NCBI GenBank assembly: GCA_905181595.1
Contig: CAJIYI010000001.1
Span: forward strand, 463,938-527,937
Source: an uncultured SAR86 cluster bacterium
Lineage (GTDB): Bacteria; Pseudomonadota; Gammaproteobacteria; Magnimaribacterales; D2472
Direction: 5' to 3'
DNA: 64,000 nucleotides
Part shown: piece by piece, positions 52,519-62,029 of the stretch
Layout: the number at the start of each line of letters is the position of its first letter
Numbering within the stretch: the stretch's first letter is position 1
The notes under the pieces: generated by a model
Told to the model about the DNA's origin: nothing
Databases searched by the model: none
What the model saw: only the letters and a program-made list of their open reading frames with translations
Translations under genes and position numbers: made by a program

Positions 52519-53614
52519 ATGGAAACAGGCGAACTTAAATCTAATCTACTTAATCTCCGAGATCGTATGACAGATCTCCGGGGGTATCTTTGACGTTTCC
52601 GCAAAAGAAGATTCTTTAAAAGCAATTCATGCTCAGCTGGCAGAAGAAGCTACCTGGTCAAATTTAGAATTATCCCAATCTCTTAACAAAGAAAAAACTG
52701 AGTTAGAAAAATTCCTTACCAATTTTTTATCGGTTGATGTGGCCGTAAATGATAATCTTGAACTCCTAGATATGGCCATAGAAGAGTCAGATGAAGCATC
52801 CATTAATCAAATGCTAGAAGAAACCAATTCTCTTATGTCATTGGTGGAAGATTTAGAGTTCAATCGGATGTTCTCTAACAAAATGGATCCGAGTTCTGCA
52901 TTCATTGATATCCAATCAGGATCAGGTGGAACCGAGGCTCAAGACTGGGCTGATATGCTTTTAAGAATGTATACAAGATGGGCCGAAAAGCATGATTTTT
53001 CAGTTTCCGTTATTGAGCACTCTCCAGGCGAAGTTGCTGGAATTAAATCTGCATCCTTATTGATCAAAGGCAGTTATGCCTATGGCTGGCTTAGAACAGA
53101 AACAGGCGTTCATCGCTTGGTAAGAAAGTCCCCGTTTGATTCAGGCAGTAGACGTCATACTTCATTTGCATCTGTTTTTATCTCTCCTGAGATAGATGAG
53201 TCTATTGAGGTCGAGCTAAATCCTTCGGACGTTAGAATTGATACTTACAGAGCTTCGGGAGCTGGTGGACAGCATGTTAATAAAACAGATTCAGCCGTTC
53301 GATTAACTCATGCGCCTACTGGAACTGTGGTTCAATGCCAAAGCGATAGATCTCAGCATAAAAATAAAGATAATGCATTCAAGCAACTTAAATCAAAACT
53401 TTATGAATTAGAGCTGCAAAAGCAAAAAGATGAGCAGCAATTATTAGAAGAAAGTAAGTCCGATATTGGCTGGGGCAGTCAAATTCGCTCATACGTCCTG
53501 GATCAATCTCGAATTAAAGACTTAAGAACAAACGTAGAGAGTGGTAACATCTCTGCAATACTAGATGGCGATATAGATATTTTTATTAAAGCCAGTCTAA
53601 CGCAAGGAGTATAG
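52519..53614 (+). CDS. prfB: Peptide chain release factor 2, with programmed +1 frameshift
   Basis: RF2 ends translation at UGA and UAA. Zero frame from ATG 52519 gives METGELKSNLLNLRDRMTDLRGYL, then TGA at 52591-52593. The downstream frame starts with GAC at 52592 and runs to 53614 (DVSAKED and onward). It contains the recognition tripeptide SPF in RKSPFDSG and the catalytic GGQ in GAGGQHVNK. The joined product is 364 residues, the normal length. The break is the classic autoregulatory site, not an error: see the separate entry. lysS follows directly, as in E. coli. Confidence 0.97.
52578..52594 (+). promoter_or_regulatory. prfB programmed +1 frameshift site
   Basis: The sequence is CCGGGGGTATCTTTGAC: an internal Shine-Dalgarno-like GGGGG (52580-52584), TAT, the slippery CTT, an in-frame TGA stop (52591-52593) and the favourable following C. 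It matches the well-known RF2 feedback site: low RF2 lets ribosomes slip one base forward at CUU. The position after about 24 codons and the LRGYL peptide are also conserved. Confidence 0.96.
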
Positions 53615-55105
53615 ATGACTGATTCAAATACAGGTGGGGAAGCCACAATTCTAGAGGAAAGACGAAGAAAGCTAGAAGAGCTGAGAGCAGAAAATAAAGC
53701 TTACATTAATGATTTTATTCCATCTGAGCATGCGCTTGATTTGCATGAATTGCATGGAGCCTTTTCTAAAGATGAACTTGAAAAAGCTCAAGTCAAAGAT
53801 TTAGCATTAGCAGGCCGAATAGTTTTGAAGCGCGTCATGGGAAATGCAAGTTTTATTACTATCAGAGATGGCTCAGGCGATATTCAAATCTATGTAAGCA
53901 AAAATAATATAGACGTTGATTTATATAAGAATTTTAAGACCTGGGATTTGGGTGACATTATCGGCGTGACAGGCAAGCTTTTTAAAACTAACACTGATGA
54001 GCTCACAGTTGAGGCTCACTCAATTGTGCTTATAACTAAGGCTCTCAGACCTATGCCAGAAAAGCATAAAGGCTTGGCAGATATAGAGACTAGATATCGC
54101 CAAAGATACATCGATCTGATGAGCAATCCAGAGTCAAAAGCAATCTTTGTTAAGCGTTCGAATATCATTGCTGCTGTTAGAAGCACAATGCTTCAAGACG
54201 GTTTTTTGGAGGTGGAAACACCCATGATGCATTCCATCCCAGGTGGAGCTGTGGCTAAGCCATTTATCACTCATCATAATGCCTTGGACAGAGAGCTGTT
54301 TCTAAGAATTGCACCTGAATTGCATCTCAAAAGGCTTCTTGTTGGTGGATTTGAAAAAGTCTTTGAAATTAATCGAAGTTTTAGAAATGAGGGCTTATCA
54401 ACAAGGCATAATCCTGAATTTACCATGCTAGAATTTTATGCAGCATTTGCAACGTTTCAAGGCACCATCGATTTTACAACCAGGATTATTCAATCAGCGT
54501 CAGAGGCGATTGGTAATAGCGCTCAAATAGAATGGGATGGAGATCAAATTGATTTAACTTCCTTTCATACAAAAACTCTTGCTGAACTTGTGTTGGCAGA
54601 AAATGCAGATCTATCTAATGAAGATTTAAGTAACATTGAAACGTTACGAACATATGCATCAGATCAGAAGATTTCCTACAAAGATTCTTGGGGTGCAGGC
54701 AAAATATTGCTTGAGATCTTTGAAAAAACAGTTGAACCTAAACTTATTCAGCCAACCTTTGTGACAGAGTATCCTGTAGAGGTGTCTCCATTATCTAGAC
54801 GTAATAATGAAGACTCATCTATTGCAGATAGATTTGAGCTTTTTATTGGCGGCAAAGAGATTGCAAACGGATTCTGTGAGCTCAATGACCCGGATGATCA
54901 AGCGGATCGATTCCGCGATCAGGTCAAAGCCAAGGCTGATGGAGATGATGAGGCCATGGGTTTTGATGAGGACTACATAGCAGCCCTAGAGCATGGTATG
55001 CCACCAGCTGTAGGTGTTGGAGTTGGGATCGATAGATTGGTAATGATGTTAACAAATCAGAGTTCAATCAGAGACGTGATTTTATTTCCACAACTCAAAT
55101 CATAA
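53615..55105 (+). CDS. lysS: Lysyl-tRNA synthetase (class II)
   Basis: The 496-residue protein has an N-terminal OB-fold (about 60-165, LAGRIVLKRVMGNASFITIRDGSG) and a class II catalytic domain: motif 2 FRNEGLSTRHNPEFTMLEFY, the specificity region SPLSRRN, and motif 3 GVGVGIDRLVMML. It starts one base after the prfB stop. It is intact. Confidence 0.98.
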   Translation: MTDSNTGGEATILEERRRKLEELRAENKAYINDFIPSEHALDLHELHGAFSKDELEKAQVKDLALAGRIVLKRVMGNASFITIRDGSGDIQIYVSKNNIDVDLYKNFKTWDLGDIIGVTGKLFKTNTDELTVEAHSIVLITKALRPMPEKHKGLADIETRYRQRYIDLMSNPESKAIFVKRSNIIAAVRSTMLQDGFLEVETPMMHSIPGGAVAKPFITHHNALDRELFLRIAPELHLKRLLVGGFEKVFEINRSFRNEGLSTRHNPEFTMLEFYAAFATFQGTIDFTTRIIQSASEAIGNSAQIEWDGDQIDLTSFHTKTLAELVLAENADLSNEDLSNIETLRTYASDQKISYKDSWGAGKILLEIFEKTVEPKLIQPTFVTEYPVEVSPLSRRNNEDSSIADRFELFIGGKEIANGFCELNDPDDQADRFRDQVKAKADGDDEAMGFDEDYIAALEHGMPPAVGVGVGIDRLVMMLTNQSSIRDVILFPQLKS

Positions 55106-55112
55106 TCAGCAA

Positions 55113-55779
55113 TTGATGATCGTCACTTTGCTTATAACCATTGGAGCGCCTCTCGCTATAATTTCCTTTATTATTTATTCAGATAAATTTAAAGAACCAT
55201 TAGATTTAATTATAAAAACTTTCTTTCTAGGCATATTTTTATGTATCCCTGCTGGTGTATTAAACGATTTGCTTAATCCAATCCCCAGATCAGTCTTACT
55301 TTGCCGGGCTTACGGAAGAGAGTCTAAAATTTCTTGTTTTATATTTCTACATTAGGCCCAAGACAGCTTTCAACGAGCCAATGGACGCAATAGTCTATGG
55401 AACCATAGCTTCACTTGGATTTGCAACGCTAGAAAACCTCTCATATGTCTTTGTAGGCAGCCCATTTGGCAGCCCAGATGTTGATTCTATGACTATTGCA
55501 ATCATGAGAGCGATTAGTGCAATACCATTGCACGCTAGTTGCGGAATTATTATGGGGTACTTTTTTGGCCTACATGCTTTTCTGGGCTCCAAATCATCCT
55601 TGATTAAAAGCTTAATCATTCCAATCTCAATTCACGCCACTTATAACTATTTAACCGGATTTGGTTTTTTATGGTTTTATTTTTTATTTGCCGTCATGTT
55701 TTATGCGCAATCTCTTCATAAACAAGTTTCAGATTTACAGCTAACCAAATCAATGGAACAAGAAAATAAGGCTATTTAA
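55113..55779 (+). CDS. PrsW-family membrane protease, one frame break
   Basis: This is a polytopic protein of the PrsW/CAAX-type metalloprotease clan. The first frame covers IGAPLAIISFIIYSDKF and stops at 55355. Removing one C from the CCCC run at 55283-55286 gives PIPDQSYFAGLTEESLKFLVLYFY, with the hallmark EE motif, then continues KTAFNEPMDAIVYG, FATLENLSYVF and LHASCGIIMGY (histidine). The joined protein is about 220 residues. The start may be TTG 55113 or ATG 55116. The physiological target is unknown; the family includes an anti-sigma factor protease in Bacillus. Confidence 0.82.
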
Positions 55780-55784
55780 TTTTC

Positions 55785-56228
55785 TTACCATCTAAACTTT
55801 TCAAAGTTTTCTGGGTTAGCCCAGCCATCAGAATTATTCCATCCCCGTTTTTTGTTGTAGGTTTGAAGGTTGTATGAATATATTTTTTTAAAAGATATTT
55901 CTGGATCATAGGCAAAACCAAGCTCCAGAAAAGATTGATGATCTTTGTCATCCACAGATTCTCTAATAACTAGTATTTTTTGAGCCACAGAATTTTTAAT
56001 GAGCCCAAGTTCAGTTTTAGAGACCTCGATATCTTCAAGAACAATGCACATATCAAAGGTTTCTTGTAAATTAACATCACCGGTCGGAATCACCATGAGT
56101 CGCTCCAAGGAATCTTCAAGTTTTTCTATCAAAGATTGCAGATTACCAGAGGATAAAACAAGCACTGATTTAGTGTCCTCGGAACGAATAAGCTCTGCAA
56201 GGAATTGATCTGGTCCTTGTTTGCCCAT
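55785..56228 (-). CDS. DUF6231-like protein of unknown function
   Basis: This is a 147-residue soluble protein, probably an alpha/beta fold by alternation of hydrophobic strands (SVLVLSSG, MCIVLEDI, KILVIRES). The C-terminal end, WANPENFEKFRW, preceded by an NNSDG stretch, matches the characteristic tail of the DUF6231 family found in pseudomonads and relatives. No catalytic motif is recognised. It begins at the stop of the mdh gene with no spacer. Confidence 0.6.
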   Translation of the reverse strand: MGKQGPDQFLAELIRSEDTKSVLVLSSGNLQSLIEKLEDSLERLMVIPTGDVNLQETFDMCIVLEDIEVSKTELGLIKNSVAQKILVIRESVDDKDHQSFLELGFAYDPEISFKKIYSYNLQTYNKKRGWNNSDGWANPENFEKFRW

Positions 56229-57228
56229 TTATTTTAGCAAATCTTCTACAGCCGCTCTTTCTTCTAAGAGCTCATTTGTTGAGATTTGAATTTTTTCTTT
56301 TGCAAATTCTGACAAGACAATATCTTTTACAATTTCAATGCTGCCATCTTCTAGCGTTCTTAAAGGCATGCCGCAAATAATGCCATCGGGTAGATCGTAA
56401 CTTCCGTCTGTTATTACCGCAGCGCTAAAGCAATCTCCTGGTGCGGTTGGATTCTCACACGCAACAACTGTATCCAATGCAGCTTTTGCTGCTGAGGTAG
56501 CTGATGATGCACCTCTAGAGTCAATAACAGCTTTGCCTCGCTGTTGAACGGTAGGGAGAAAATTATTGTTAATCCAATCCATGTCTGAGATTGCATCTTT
56601 TCCAGATTGTCCATTGCAATCCATGTTCTCAAAATCAGGATACATAGTAGGGCTGTGGTTGCCCCATATAATCATTTTGCTTATGTCAGCTACGCCTGCG
56701 TTGAGTTTCTTTGAAAGCACAGATTGTGCTCTGCTTGAATCTAGCATGGTCATTGCCATCCATAATTGAGATGGATTATTTGCAGCATGTCTTCCAATCA
56801 ATGCATTGGTATTTGCTGGATTGCCGACCACCAATACTTTTGCATCTGACTTACCATGCTCACCAATAGCTTTGCCTTGACCTACAAAAATACCACCATT
56901 AATTTGTAATAAATCAGCGCGTTCTTCAATTTTCTTGCCGTTGTAAACAATGCCACGTGGAATACTGCCTACGAGTAAAAACCAATCAGCATCTTTTGCT
57001 GCAGCTCTCAAAATCTGATGTGTAATTCACATTGCCCATGTTTGGAAAATTAGAATCCTCTAATTCCATTACTAGACCCTCTAATTTTTCTACCACTTGA
57101 GGAATTTCAACAAGCTCAAGATCAACGATTTTATCGCCGAAGGTATGTCCATCTACCAGCCGAGGGATCAAGGAATAACTTATTTGACCTGCTGCACCAG
57201 TGACTACAACCTTAACTCTCTCTTTCAT
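56229..57228 (-). CDS. mdh: Malate dehydrogenase (cytosolic type), one frame break
   Basis: This NAD-dependent oxidation of malate to oxaloacetate completes the TCA half encoded at 10-21 kb. The first frame (MKERVKVVVTGAAGQISYSL, GHTFGDKIVDLELVEIP) stops at 56986. The second resumes AAAKDADWFLLVGSIPRG, NPANTNALI, the catalytic histidine in IWGNHSPTMYPD and VIDSRGASSATSA. One surplus base lies near 57005-57008. The joined protein is about 332 residues, typical for the MDH type with the GSIPRG loop, distinct from the E. coli type. Confidence 0.93.
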
Positions 57229-57244
57229 GAAAAAACTCCTTTGA

Positions 57245-57835
57245 TTAATTTTTAAACATTATATTCCGAAACGTTAAATTAATTCTCGGACTGATGAATT
57301 TTTTAGTCTTTTTTATTGAATGCTGCCAATATTGTTGAGTTTGTCCGTCGATGATGATTAGCGCACCACTAAGCTGAGGAATGGCAAGAGTTTCTTTGGA
57401 TAAAATATTCTTAAATACTAGATCGCGCTCACCGCCAAACGATAATGCTGCAATTGTAGGATTCTTACCCAACTCCTTTTCGTCATCTGCGTGCCATCCC
57501 ATTGAATCTTGCCCATCTCGATAATAGTTTACGAGGACAGAGTTAAACTCTAAGCCAGCTTGCTGGCTAATTTTTTCTTTAATCATTAGCAGTTCTTTGG
57601 TCCAATCTTGTCGATGAAGCTTTTTACCAGAATAGCTGTAATCGCAACCCTCATCGCCAATCCAGCATTGCAGTCTTGGTATAACAACATCTCTGCCAAA
57701 CATTTTTATTTTCATCGACTCCCATGGCAATGCATCAATAAAATTCTCAAGTAATTTTTTTGACTCAACAGGTGTAAAAAATCCTTCTTGGACTCGAATT
57801 TTTAGATCGTTGTGAGCTACAATTTCATTCTGCAT
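57245..57835 (-). CDS. AlkB-like 2-oxoglutarate/Fe(II) dioxygenase
   Basis: This is a DNA/RNA alkylation repair dioxygenase, 196 residues, closer to the ALKBH2/3 form than to E. coli AlkB. The iron ligands are His and Asp in MGWHADDE and the distal His in QQYWQHSIKK; the 2-oxoglutarate arginine region is SPRINLTFR. Other marks are PRLQCWIGD (substrate loop) and NYYRDGQDS. It is divergent from the ferredoxin reductase gene with 50 bases between. Confidence 0.92.
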   Translation of the reverse strand: MQNEIVAHNDLKIRVQEGFFTPVESKKLLENFIDALPWESMKIKMFGRDVVIPRLQCWIGDEGCDYSYSGKKLHRQDWTKELLMIKEKISQQAGLEFNSVLVNYYRDGQDSMGWHADDEKELGKNPTIAALSFGGERDLVFKNILSKETLAIPQLSGALIIIDGQTQQYWQHSIKKTKKFISPRINLTFRNIMFKN

Positions 57836-57885
57836 AACAGAGTTAGTATAAATATGTTTTTATTAAATCCAATCACATAAACCTC

Positions 57886-59109
57886 ATGAGTAAAGTAATA
57901 ATTATTGGGGGAGGGCATGCGGGTGCTAATGTAGCATTTAGTCTTCGTAAAGATGGCTTTGAGGGCGAAATTGATATTTTCTCTAACGAAGAATTTCTGC
58001 CCTATCATCGACCGCCACTCTCAAAAGAGTTCTTAAAGAAGAACATGGAAACCGAAAAGCTATTTTTTAAACCCGAGAGTTTTTATCAAGAGCAAAATAT
58101 TTCTTTTCATGCCAGTGCATTGGTTAGCTCCATAGATACTGATTTAAAAGAAATAACCGCTGATACTTCAACATTTTCATTCGATTATTTAGTCTTTGCC
58201 ACAGGAGCCTCACCCAGACTGCTTTCTATGCCTAATGCAGACGCAAAGAACTTATTCTATCTGCGCAAGATCTCAGATGTTTTAGATATCCACTCGCAAC
58301 TTGAATCGACCAAAGACATCGTCCTGATCGGCGGTGGCTACATTGGTTTAGAGGTTGCATCTGCGATGACAGAGCTTGGTCTTAACGTCACAATACTCGA
58401 AGCCGAAGAACGTATTTTAAAAAGGGTAACCAGTCCTGAGCTTTCTAGTTTTTATCAAGCGGTTCATGAAGCCAAAGGCGTGCAAATAATTTGCAATGCC
58501 CGAGTGAGCGGTTTAATTGCTGAGAATCAAATGATTAATTGTGTTGAGCTGGAATCCGGTGAGAAAATTTTAGCAGATGCTGTTTTGGCTGGTATTGGCG
58601 CTATTCCAAACACACAACTTGCTGAAGATGCTGGATTAGATTGCGGTAACGGTATTGCAACAGATCAATATTGCCGAACTTCTAATCCTTATGTCCTTGC
58701 TGCAGGCGATTGCACCAATTCTTTTAATGCTCTATTAAATCAAAGTATTCGTCTCGAAAGTGTGCCAAATGCTTTGTCACAAGCCAAGGTTGTCTCTTCT
58801 TCTATTATCGGGAACGAGCTTTATAACAAAGAATTGCCATGGTTTTGGTCGGATCAATATGATTTAAAACTTCAGATGGCAGGGCTATCTTCTGGCTATG
58901 ACGAAAGCGTCATTCTTGGTGATATAGACGCTGCTGAATTTATTGCATGTTATGGCAAGGATGGCCATCTTATCGCTGTAGATAGCGTAAACCAATCCAA
59001 ACAATTTATGCTATTCAAAAGAGCTCTTAGCAATGGCTTCAAGCTAGAAATGAGCTTGATAAAAAATAAAGATTTTCAACCTGAGAGCATTTTTTCGGGT
59101 TCAAATTAG
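57886..59109 (+). CDS. NAD(P)H ferredoxin/rubredoxin reductase-type flavoprotein
   Basis: This is a 407-residue FAD protein of the putidaredoxin/rubredoxin reductase family. It has FAD site VIIIGGGHAGANVAFSL, YHRPPLSKEF, NAD site LIGGGYIGLEVASAM, and a late FAD motif VLAAGDCTN. The C-terminal part (PWFWSDQYDLKLQMAGL) is the usual closing domain. Such reductases pass electrons to small Fe-S proteins serving cytochrome P450s or ring hydroxylases; no partner oxygenase is in this window. Confidence 0.9.
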   Translation: MSKVIIIGGGHAGANVAFSLRKDGFEGEIDIFSNEEFLPYHRPPLSKEFLKKNMETEKLFFKPESFYQEQNISFHASALVSSIDTDLKEITADTSTFSFDYLVFATGASPRLLSMPNADAKNLFYLRKISDVLDIHSQLESTKDIVLIGGGYIGLEVASAMTELGLNVTILEAEERILKRVTSPELSSFYQAVHEAKGVQIICNARVSGLIAENQMINCVELESGEKILADAVLAGIGAIPNTQLAEDAGLDCGNGIATDQYCRTSNPYVLAAGDCTNSFNALLNQSIRLESVPNALSQAKVVSSSIIGNELYNKELPWFWSDQYDLKLQMAGLSSGYDESVILGDIDAAEFIACYGKDGHLIAVDSVNQSKQFMLFKRALSNGFKLEMSLIKNKDFQPESIFSGSN

Positions 59110-59139
59110 TTAAACTAACTATCCAATAAGGAGATAATT

Positions 59140-60051
59140 ATGACCATAAGATTTGATGACAAAGTAGCAATTGTAACTGGTGCTGGCGGTGGACTCGGAA
59201 GACAGCATGCTCTTGAATTTGCTCGAAGAGGAGCAAAAGTTGTGGTAAATGATCTTGGTGGTGCTCTGGATGGTTCGGGTGGAGCCAGTGATGCAGCCAA
59301 CACTGTTGTTGAAGAAATTAAAGCAGAAGGTGGAGAGGCTATTGCAAATGGCTCAAGTGTTTCCGATAGACCTGGGGTTGCCAAAATGGTTGCCGATACT
59401 ATGGAAAAATGGGGTCGCATCGATATTCTTGTGAATAACGCAGGAATTCTTAGGGATAAAAGCTTTCATAAAATGACCCTCGAAGAATGGGATATGGTCT
59501 TGGATGTTCATCTGCAAGGCAGCGTTAATACAACTCATGCTATCTATCCAATTATGAGAGAGCAAGGCTATGGAAGGATTATTCATACCAGTTCATCTAG
59601 CGGTTTATTTGGTAATTTTGGACAAGCAAATTACAGCGCAGCTAAAATGGGTCTTATTGGCCTAATGAATACTTTGAAGATTGAAGGCCAGAAAAATAAT
59701 GTCTACTCAAGCGCAATTCTCCCAGTAGCCTTTACAAGAATGACTGAAAATTTACTTCCAGCGGAAGGTATTGGAGAGAGATTGTTGCCTGAATTTGTAA
59801 CTCCTGCAGTTATGTATCTTGCAAGCGAAGGTGCACCAAATGGTGTCATGATTGGAGCTGGGGCAGGAGTGTTTACTAGAGTGCACATTCACGAAACTAT
59901 GGGCGTTGCTTTTGGAACAGGTCAGGACATGACTCCCGAAAATATTGCAGCGAATTGGGATCAAATTTCAGATATGGAAGATGCCAGATCTATCTACGAA
60001 GGTGGCGAGCAAACCATTAAGATTTTTGAGCAAGCCGACAAAGAAAAGTAG
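59140..60051 (+). CDS. Short-chain dehydrogenase, MFE-2 / 17-beta-HSD4-like
   Basis: This is a 303-residue SDR resembling the (3R)-hydroxyacyl-CoA dehydrogenase domain of peroxisomal multifunctional enzyme type 2. It has cofactor site VTGAGGGLGRQHALEFA, then VVNDLGGALDGSG (typical of this subgroup), NNAGILRDKSFHK, catalytic Ser in IIHTSSSSGLFG and Tyr/Lys in NYSAAKMG. It is probably a beta-oxidation step for long, branched or steroid-like acyl-CoA. It ends one base from the convergent GST gene. Confidence 0.92.
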   Translation: MTIRFDDKVAIVTGAGGGLGRQHALEFARRGAKVVVNDLGGALDGSGGASDAANTVVEEIKAEGGEAIANGSSVSDRPGVAKMVADTMEKWGRIDILVNNAGILRDKSFHKMTLEEWDMVLDVHLQGSVNTTHAIYPIMREQGYGRIIHTSSSSGLFGNFGQANYSAAKMGLIGLMNTLKIEGQKNNVYSSAILPVAFTRMTENLLPAEGIGERLLPEFVTPAVMYLASEGAPNGVMIGAGAGVFTRVHIHETMGVAFGTGQDMTPENIAANWDQISDMEDARSIYEGGEQTIKIFEQADKEK

Positions 60052-60052
60052 A

Positions 60053-60664
60053 CTAAGCAGTAAAGCTTTCTCGCTTAGACATTAATTCTGAGTGCCTTAG
60101 GATATCAGGATAATCTGATAGCTCTAATCGATTTAATTTTATAAAGAAGTCAGTGGTTGTGATCATTTGTATGTCAGCAAAAGTATATCTAGCCCCTGCT
60201 ACAAACTCAGATTCGCCAAGCACTCCATTGAAATAACCCAGAGATTTAATGGCGATCTGCTTTTGAGCCTCTCCATATTCCTTGTTTTGATTTTCCATTG
60301 CCGCCATCGCAGGATGAAGATGTCTGAAGCCCATAGCTAGAGGAATCATTAATTCGTTATGAACTCTACACTGCCACATCTCAATTGATGCTATCTCCAT
60401 CGGGCTTTCTCCAAAAAGATTTGGCTCTGGGTGTAGAGATTCTAAGTATCGACAAATGGCTGTTGACTCCATCACAACAGTTCCGTCATCAAGTTGCAGT
60501 GCGGGGATTCTGGAATTGGGCGCAATAGCACGATACTCAGGGGTCTTGTGCTCGCCTTGCATGAGATCAATGTTTACAATCTCTACATCTGTAATATTCT
60601 TTTCGACCAAAAACATTCTCACTTTTCTAGGGCTATTTGCCATTGGGTTGTCGTAGAGTTTCAT
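60053..60664 (-). CDS. Glutathione S-transferase
   Basis: This is a 203-residue two-domain GST. The N-terminal thioredoxin-like domain begins KLYDNPMANSPRKVRMFL, with the cis-proline/Glu-Ser pair in SRIPALQLDDG and VMESTAICRYLE. The C-terminal helical domain contains VAGARYTFADIQ. The serine in NSPRK is the likely glutathione-activating residue. The substrate is unknown. It is convergent with the SDR gene. Confidence 0.92.
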   Translation of the reverse strand: MKLYDNPMANSPRKVRMFLVEKNITDVEIVNIDLMQGEHKTPEYRAIAPNSRIPALQLDDGTVVMESTAICRYLESLHPEPNLFGESPMEIASIEMWQCRVHNELMIPLAMGFRHLHPAMAAMENQNKEYGEAQKQIAIKSLGYFNGVLGESEFVAGARYTFADIQMITTTDFFIKLNRLELSDYPDILRHSELMSKRESFTA

Positions 60665-60720
60665 TGATTAATTTCCTATTAATATATTTGTAGACTAATT
60701 ATTTTAAATGCAAACCGCGC

Positions 60721-61947
60721 TTATGCAACTAAACCTGCGCTATATCCAGAGGACCATGCCCACTGAAAGTTGTAACCTCCAAGGTGCCCAGTAACATCGA
60801 CGACCTCACCAATAAAAAATAAACCTTGGTGATTTTTAATCTCCATGGTTTTAGAATTAATTGCATCGGTATCTACTCCTCCAAGTGTAACTTCAGCAGT
60901 TCTGTAGCCTTCAGTCGAGGAGGGCTTGAGAGTCCAAGCATTTAAGTGATTACCAATGATGATTAGCTCATTGTTACTGATCTCTGAAAGAAATTGATCT
61001 TTGTGCAAGGGCCACCACAACTCCTCAAGTTTTAATAACAATGCCTTGGGAAGAAGGGAGGTAAAAGATTTTTTAATGGTAGTTTTGTGATTTGTATTTT
61101 TCTCATTAATTAAAAAATCTGCAGCATTTATTCCAGGAAGTAAATTAATTTGTATATCATCCCCAGGCTTCCAGTAGTTTGAGATTTGCAATACAGCAGG
61201 ACCGCTCAAGCCTCTATGTGTGAAAAGCATAGATTCTTCAAATTCCTTCTTGTTGCTTAAAATTGTAACGGGAGTAGATACACCAGATAGTTCTTCGCAG
61301 AGATCCTTGATCTCATCAGAGAACATAAATGGTACCAAGCTCGCCTGCCTAGCAATTAAGGGCAGATTGAATTGCTGCGCTAAATCATATCCAAATCCAC
61401 TGCCGCCCAATGTTGGAATAGACAGTGCACCAGTAGCTATCACCAATGACTCACATTTAATGACTGACTGACCTAGATTAGATTCAAGACTTACATCAAA
61501 TCTTCCATCTGATGCACTCTCAGCTCGTTTGCTGACTTTTTTGATCTCCATGCTTGTATGTACCTCAACCCCAGCTTTTGTGCATTCAGCAAGGAGCATA
61601 TTAAGGATGTCTTTAGCTGAGTTTATGCAAAACAATTGATGGTGTTTTTTTTCTTCATAATCTATCCCATGGGCCTCTACCATAGAAATAAAATCTTCTG
61701 GGGTAAACATTTTTAACGCAGATTTACAGAAGTGTGGATTGTTAGAGAGGAATTGCTCTGCTTCAACATAAAGATTAGTAAAATTGCAACGACCCCCACC
61801 AGACATAAGAATTTTCTTTCCCGGCTTGTTGGATTTCTCTAACACTAAAACAGTTTTATCTCTTTTGCCTGCTGTAATTGCACACATTAACCCCGCAGCC
61901 CCAGCGCCAAGAATAATTACATCGTAATGCTCTTTCATGATATTCAT
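60721..61947 (-). CDS. HI0933/YhiN-family FAD oxidoreductase
   Basis: This is a 408-residue flavoprotein of the YhiN/BaiN-like family. It has FAD site VIILGAGAAGLMCAI, the family signature GGGRCNFTN, LVIATGALSIPTLGGSGFGY, and the C-terminal EVTLGGVDTDAI and GEVVDVTGHLGGYNFQWAWSSG. Alternative starts lie at 61947 and 61938. Members are widespread but poorly characterised. It is divergent from the MATE gene to the right across about 82 bases. Confidence 0.92.
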   Translation of the reverse strand: MNIMKEHYDVIILGAGAAGLMCAITAGKRDKTVLVLEKSNKPGKKILMSGGGRCNFTNLYVEAEQFLSNNPHFCKSALKMFTPEDFISMVEAHGIDYEEKKHHQLFCINSAKDILNMLLAECTKAGVEVHTSMEIKKVSKRAESASDGRFDVSLESNLGQSVIKCESLVIATGALSIPTLGGSGFGYDLAQQFNLPLIARQASLVPFMFSDEIKDLCEELSGVSTPVTILSNKKEFEESMLFTHRGLSGPAVLQISNYWKPGDDIQINLLPGINAADFLINEKNTNHKTTIKKSFTSLLPKALLLKLEELWWPLHKDQFLSEISNNELIIIGNHLNAWTLKPSSTEGYRTAEVTLGGVDTDAINSKTMEIKNHQGLFFIGEVVDVTGHLGGYNFQWAWSSGYSAGLVA

Positions 61948-62029
61948 TTTACCTGCTAATCCGAGTCACCGCTTCGGTCTTTTAATGCTATATTTAAAAT
62001 TCCAATCTATAGCAAATAAGATATTCTCA

